A stretch of DNA of 64,000 bases, taken from the NCBI GenBank assembly GCA_018105865.1, contig CM030859.1:5755943-5819942 (forward strand), given 5' to 3'. Position numbers and translations under genes: made by a program. Each line of letters opens with the position of its first letter. The first letter of the stretch is position 1. Under the pieces are notes generated by a model that did not search any database, had not been told where the DNA came from, and saw only the letters and a program-made list of their open reading frames with translations. Shown piece after piece: positions 61,297 to 64,000 of the stretch. The DNA comes from Metaphire vulgaris (taxonomy: Eukaryota; Annelida; Clitellata; Crassiclitellata; Megascolecidae).

Positions 61297-62310
61297 TATT
61301 TATTTATTTATTTATTGAAAGTTAAGATTTTTGTGGTAAATCGTCCTAGAAGGACTACTCGAACACATTACATTGTACATGAATAATAGGCCTATAGGTC
61401 AGGATCTACCAGAAAAGCTGATCTCGAACAGCCAAGTCTTCAGTCGCTTCTTAAATATGTCAAGAGAAGTTGATGTTTGGACAGAAATGGGAAGACGATT
61501 CCAGGCTTTCGCTGCGGTAACCGGGAAGGCACGGTCGCCGGCAGTGGCAAGGCGTGTGCGCGGCACGAGGAGTGCTTCAGTGGAGCCAGATCGCAGACGC
61601 CTTCTACTGTCTGTGTCAGCCGATCTCTGGAGTTCGCACCGGAGATAGGAGGGGCCGATGTCGTGCAGGCACCGATAGACGAGGGTTGCCAACTTATACG
61701 TTATTCGCTCGGGGACTGAGAGCCAGTGTAGGTCTATCAACAGTGGCGTGATGTGGTCATACTTCCTTGATCGATGGATCAGGCGTGCAGCCGCATGAAG
61801 TACGCTCTGGAGTCTGTCGAGGAGGTATTTCGGGAGCCCTGCTAAGGTGGCATTGCCATAGTCAAGTTTAGTGATTACTAAGGCACTGATCAAAGTCTTC
61901 AGGGCATTCAGAGATACATATTTTCGTATGCTGCGAATTAACCGCAGTGCTGCAAAGCAGCTGGCGACGGTGCGTGTCACGTGTTGCCTCGTCGTGGCGG
62001 TATTATCGATATAGATGCCGAGATTTCTGACATAGGGGCTTGGATGGATATCATGACCATTGATCCGGACCGAAGTGGATTGGAGCAGGTGCTGCTGTCT
62101 TCCGGTTGCCATCCATAAGATTTCTGTCTTCGCAGTATTGAGCTGGAGACGATTTGAGCCTAGCCATTCTGTCATTTCTGCGACACAGTTCGTAATTCGT
62201 GATTGGAGTTGTTGGGTTAGAGCTGAGTGACAACTCCCAAATACTTGGGTATCATCTGCATATAGGTGTGCCTGCAGGTCATGCTTGTGAGCTATGTCGA
62301 GTAGATAGCT
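61297..62310 (-). pseudogene. L2/CR1-like LINE, sister of the MetAP2 insertion
   Basis: One 321-codon minus frame (62364-61399) is open through [90 protein letters not shown] and AAKAWNRLPISVQTSTSLDI followed by FKKRLKTWLF. The 3' end is (TTTA)n at 61297-61314. 5'-truncated inside the RT. Intact over its length, so one of the youngest insertions. Residues before DIAHKH are not LINE-derived. Confidence 0.95.
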
Positions 62311-62534
62311 CCGCAAATCACCTCTGGGTGATTGGAAAAGACATCTGTCATCAACCGACCACAAGATGGCAGAAATTTTCCACCTCCGTCCAAAATAATT
62401 CTTCCAAATATCATAATGCTCAAAAAATCATACTGCAGCTCCATAACTCAACTAAACTGTTCAATTTTATGGCAGAAAACATAATTATTCGACGAACAAT
62501 GCACTGTGTCTCTTGACCGTCACCCAAGAGCAAC
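62311..62534. other. gag-side sequence of the LTR element, unreadable
   Basis: Lies between the LINE and a MITE within the LTR element. No motif was recognised. Confidence 0.4.
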
Positions 62535-62931
62535 CAGGCCCGCCGAGAAAAATTCCGGGCCTCTGTGCAGAAGGGCCGACGGGCCCCTCCTGACAAGTCT
62601 TCTTAAAATTTCCTAACGACCGTTTTTTTGCTTCTCGTCGATTTTTTTGTATAAAACGCACGAACGCGCCGACGTTTGACGCTAGTGCAACATTCGAAAA
62701 CTAGTGATGACCTTTTTTCATATCGCCGTTTTTCACGGTGTTTATAATGTCCTTTTATAATGTCCTAGGCGCCGGGGCCCCCTTTCACTCGTCGGGCCCC
62801 TGTGCATATTAGGTGGCGACCTCCTTTTGTGTCGTTACTGTTAATATTACATATTCATCATCGACCAGGGCTCCCTCCAGGTCGCTGGGCCCCTGTGCAT
62901 TTGTCCCCTGCTCTTCCTCTCGACGACCCTG
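62535..62931. mobile_element. 397-bp GC-rich hAT MITE
   Basis: Ends CAGGCCCGCCGAGA and, complemented, CAGGGTCGTCGAGA. Exact duplication AGAGCAAC at 62527-62534 and 62932-62939. The interior repeats CGGGCCCCTGTGCA three times (about 62562, 62791, 62883 with variation). Confidence 0.92.
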
Positions 62932-63045
62932 AGAGCAACACATGTAGAACCGAACTGCTGATTTTTCCTTGCAATATCCTTTAATAACAACGATTTTCGC
63001 TAATTTTCGCGACAGGTCCCTTAAAAATAACTACGAGTCCCCAAA

Positions 63046-63240
63046 TGTTAGCGTTTCGCAGCGTAATGTTGCTAAACGAGATAAGGTTGACTGAATTTTC
63101 GTACTAATCTTTAATCTCAATAAAGTTTCATCAAACATACAACCGGAAGAGAGCGACGCCCACCGCTCCCGCAACCACCTAGCGAATCAACAGCGATTCA
63201 CATAAGTAACTAAACCACACAAGAAAAGGATCTCACAACA
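63046..63240 (-). repeat. 5' LTR
   Basis: 195 bp, begins (minus) TGTTGTGAGATCC and ends GAAACGCTAACA. Contains ACTTTATTG on the minus strand. Pairs with 53551-53738. Confidence 0.9.
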
Positions 63241-63490
63241 ACACCAGCAGTAGTCTGTCATCATGTTTGAGTTTCATCTGCTTTGATATCTACGTTCCAC
63301 GGCCTTTATGTGTTCTTCATCCTCCAAGATTAGAAGGAAGTTCAAGGTGGCAATGAAGGAAATGCAATTCGACACTCATGTCTTTGAAAATCAATCTACA
63401 AATTTTCACTAAAAGGCCATAATTCTTGGCTCTGAAGTTGACAAGAAAGTCAGTAATCAGGTCGGAAAAGGCAGAATAAGCATGTTTTCT
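63241..63490. mobile_element. Chapaev-like element copy 2, piece 4
   Basis: Resumes after the LTR element: GCTTTGATATCTACGTTCCA, then TTCAAGGTGGCAATGAAGGA and CTTGGCTCTGAAGTTGACAA match 57990-58190 of copy 1. It begins with the duplicated ACAC. The right terminus was not found before the next RTE fragment. Confidence 0.85.
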
Positions 63491-63584
63491 ATGGTTTTCA
63501 TGGTATTAAGGAATTCTTTGTATCTGGTTTGAAGCCCAAGTAGAACAGTTTTGCGAAGAGCTTAGATAAAGCCATGGAAATGTG

Positions 63585-63920
63585 TCAATCAGATGGAGTG
63601 AAAATTGTTGTGGGGGACTTAAACGCTAAGGTTGGCAAAAGAAGGGAGGGCACATAGGTTAGAGAATCGAAATGATCGAAGATATAGGTAGGTGGATTGG
63701 TCACTGGCGCACTGAGAAAAAATAATCATAGCCAACATAATTATAGAAGATCATGGCCTGGATGACTGATTTAAGAACCAAATTGATTATATTGCAGTGA
63801 GGCAGAGATTCTGAAATACAGTAACTCAAACCAAAGCTTTTCCACTGATACATGCACCAGCTATAGCAGATATCATCACAAAACTGAATAAGTTAAAGAG
63901 AAAGGCAAAAGTGGGATATT
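63585..63920 (+). pseudogene. RTE-type LINE endonuclease fragment
   Basis: Plus strand: SDGVKIVVGDLNAKVGKRRE, then RSWPG, EPN-LY and VTQTKAFPLIHAPAIADI-like residues. This matches the APE endonuclease block (GDxNAKVG ... RRxTWxxPDG ... QIDYI) of the RTE elements here. Confidence 0.75.
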
Positions 63921-63951
63921 AGATGCAATTAAATTTAGCGATCAGTTGCTG

Positions 63952-64000
63952 TTCTTCTTCTTCTTCTTCTTCTTCTTCTTCTTCTTCTTCTTCTTCTTCT
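63952..64000. repeat. (CTT)n run at window edge
   Basis: Could be the inverted AAG tail of another RTE copy (compare the tail at 53500-53515), continuing beyond the window. Confidence 0.9.

Overview
This window looks like nuclear DNA from a repeat-rich metazoan, most likely an invertebrate or basal chordate; I cannot name the species. It is AT-rich and has introns, many microsatellites and almost no intact reading frames. It carries several animal transposon types: CR1/L2-, RTE-, Jockey- and Rex1-like LINEs, a Gypsy-type LTR element, hAT, piggyBac, CACTA/Chapaev-like and THAP/P elements. Nearly every recognisable protein segment is a broken copy of a mobile-element gene.

Only two segments look like host coding exons, at 32194-32362 and 42770-43107 (+). 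Their splice sites and phase are compatible, and together they would encode the end of a single-pass membrane protein. The roughly 10.4 kb between them would be an intron packed with transposons. A second host-derived sequence is a dead retrocopy of methionine aminopeptidase 2 (6037-9052), split by an L2-like LINE. A second, 140-bp MetAP2 fragment lies at 18124-18262 inside a DNA transposon.

Layout. 1-3800: LINE scraps, microsatellites, a tandem repeat of covarying hairpins and recurring palindromes. 3829-6036: non-LTR retrotransposon with a YLDD polymerase box and an R2-type C-terminal region. 6037-9130: MetAP2 pseudogene. 9200-16200: LINE scraps and a DNA transposon with TAGG(G)TG termini. 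16200-20110 (-): second copy of the YLDD/FLDD retroelement, split by a 2.56-kb transposon with GGTACC arrays at both ends. 21100-25230: LINE end, SINE, piggyBac relic and a MITE with telomere-like repeats. 26400-31850: LINEs, one split by a second TAGGGTG transposon. 32190-43110: host exons and intron. 43980-46680: nearly full-length THAP/P-element transposase pseudogene. 47300-50091: LINE endonuclease fragment and a hAT element holding a Jockey-like LINE. 50786-63490: a deeply nested stack.

In that stack, a CACTA/Chapaev-like element (from 50786) was split by a hAT element, an RTE fragment and a 9.7-kb LTR retrotransposon (53551-63240, minus strand, 4-bp ACAC target duplication). The LTR element itself received another copy of the Chapaev-like element, a hAT MITE, a retroposon and an L2-like LINE. 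Its surviving domains read gag zinc knuckle, protease, integrase, reverse transcriptase: integrase precedes RT, the Gmr1-like order. Many boundaries are supported by target-site duplications or by host frames that rejoin across the insertion.
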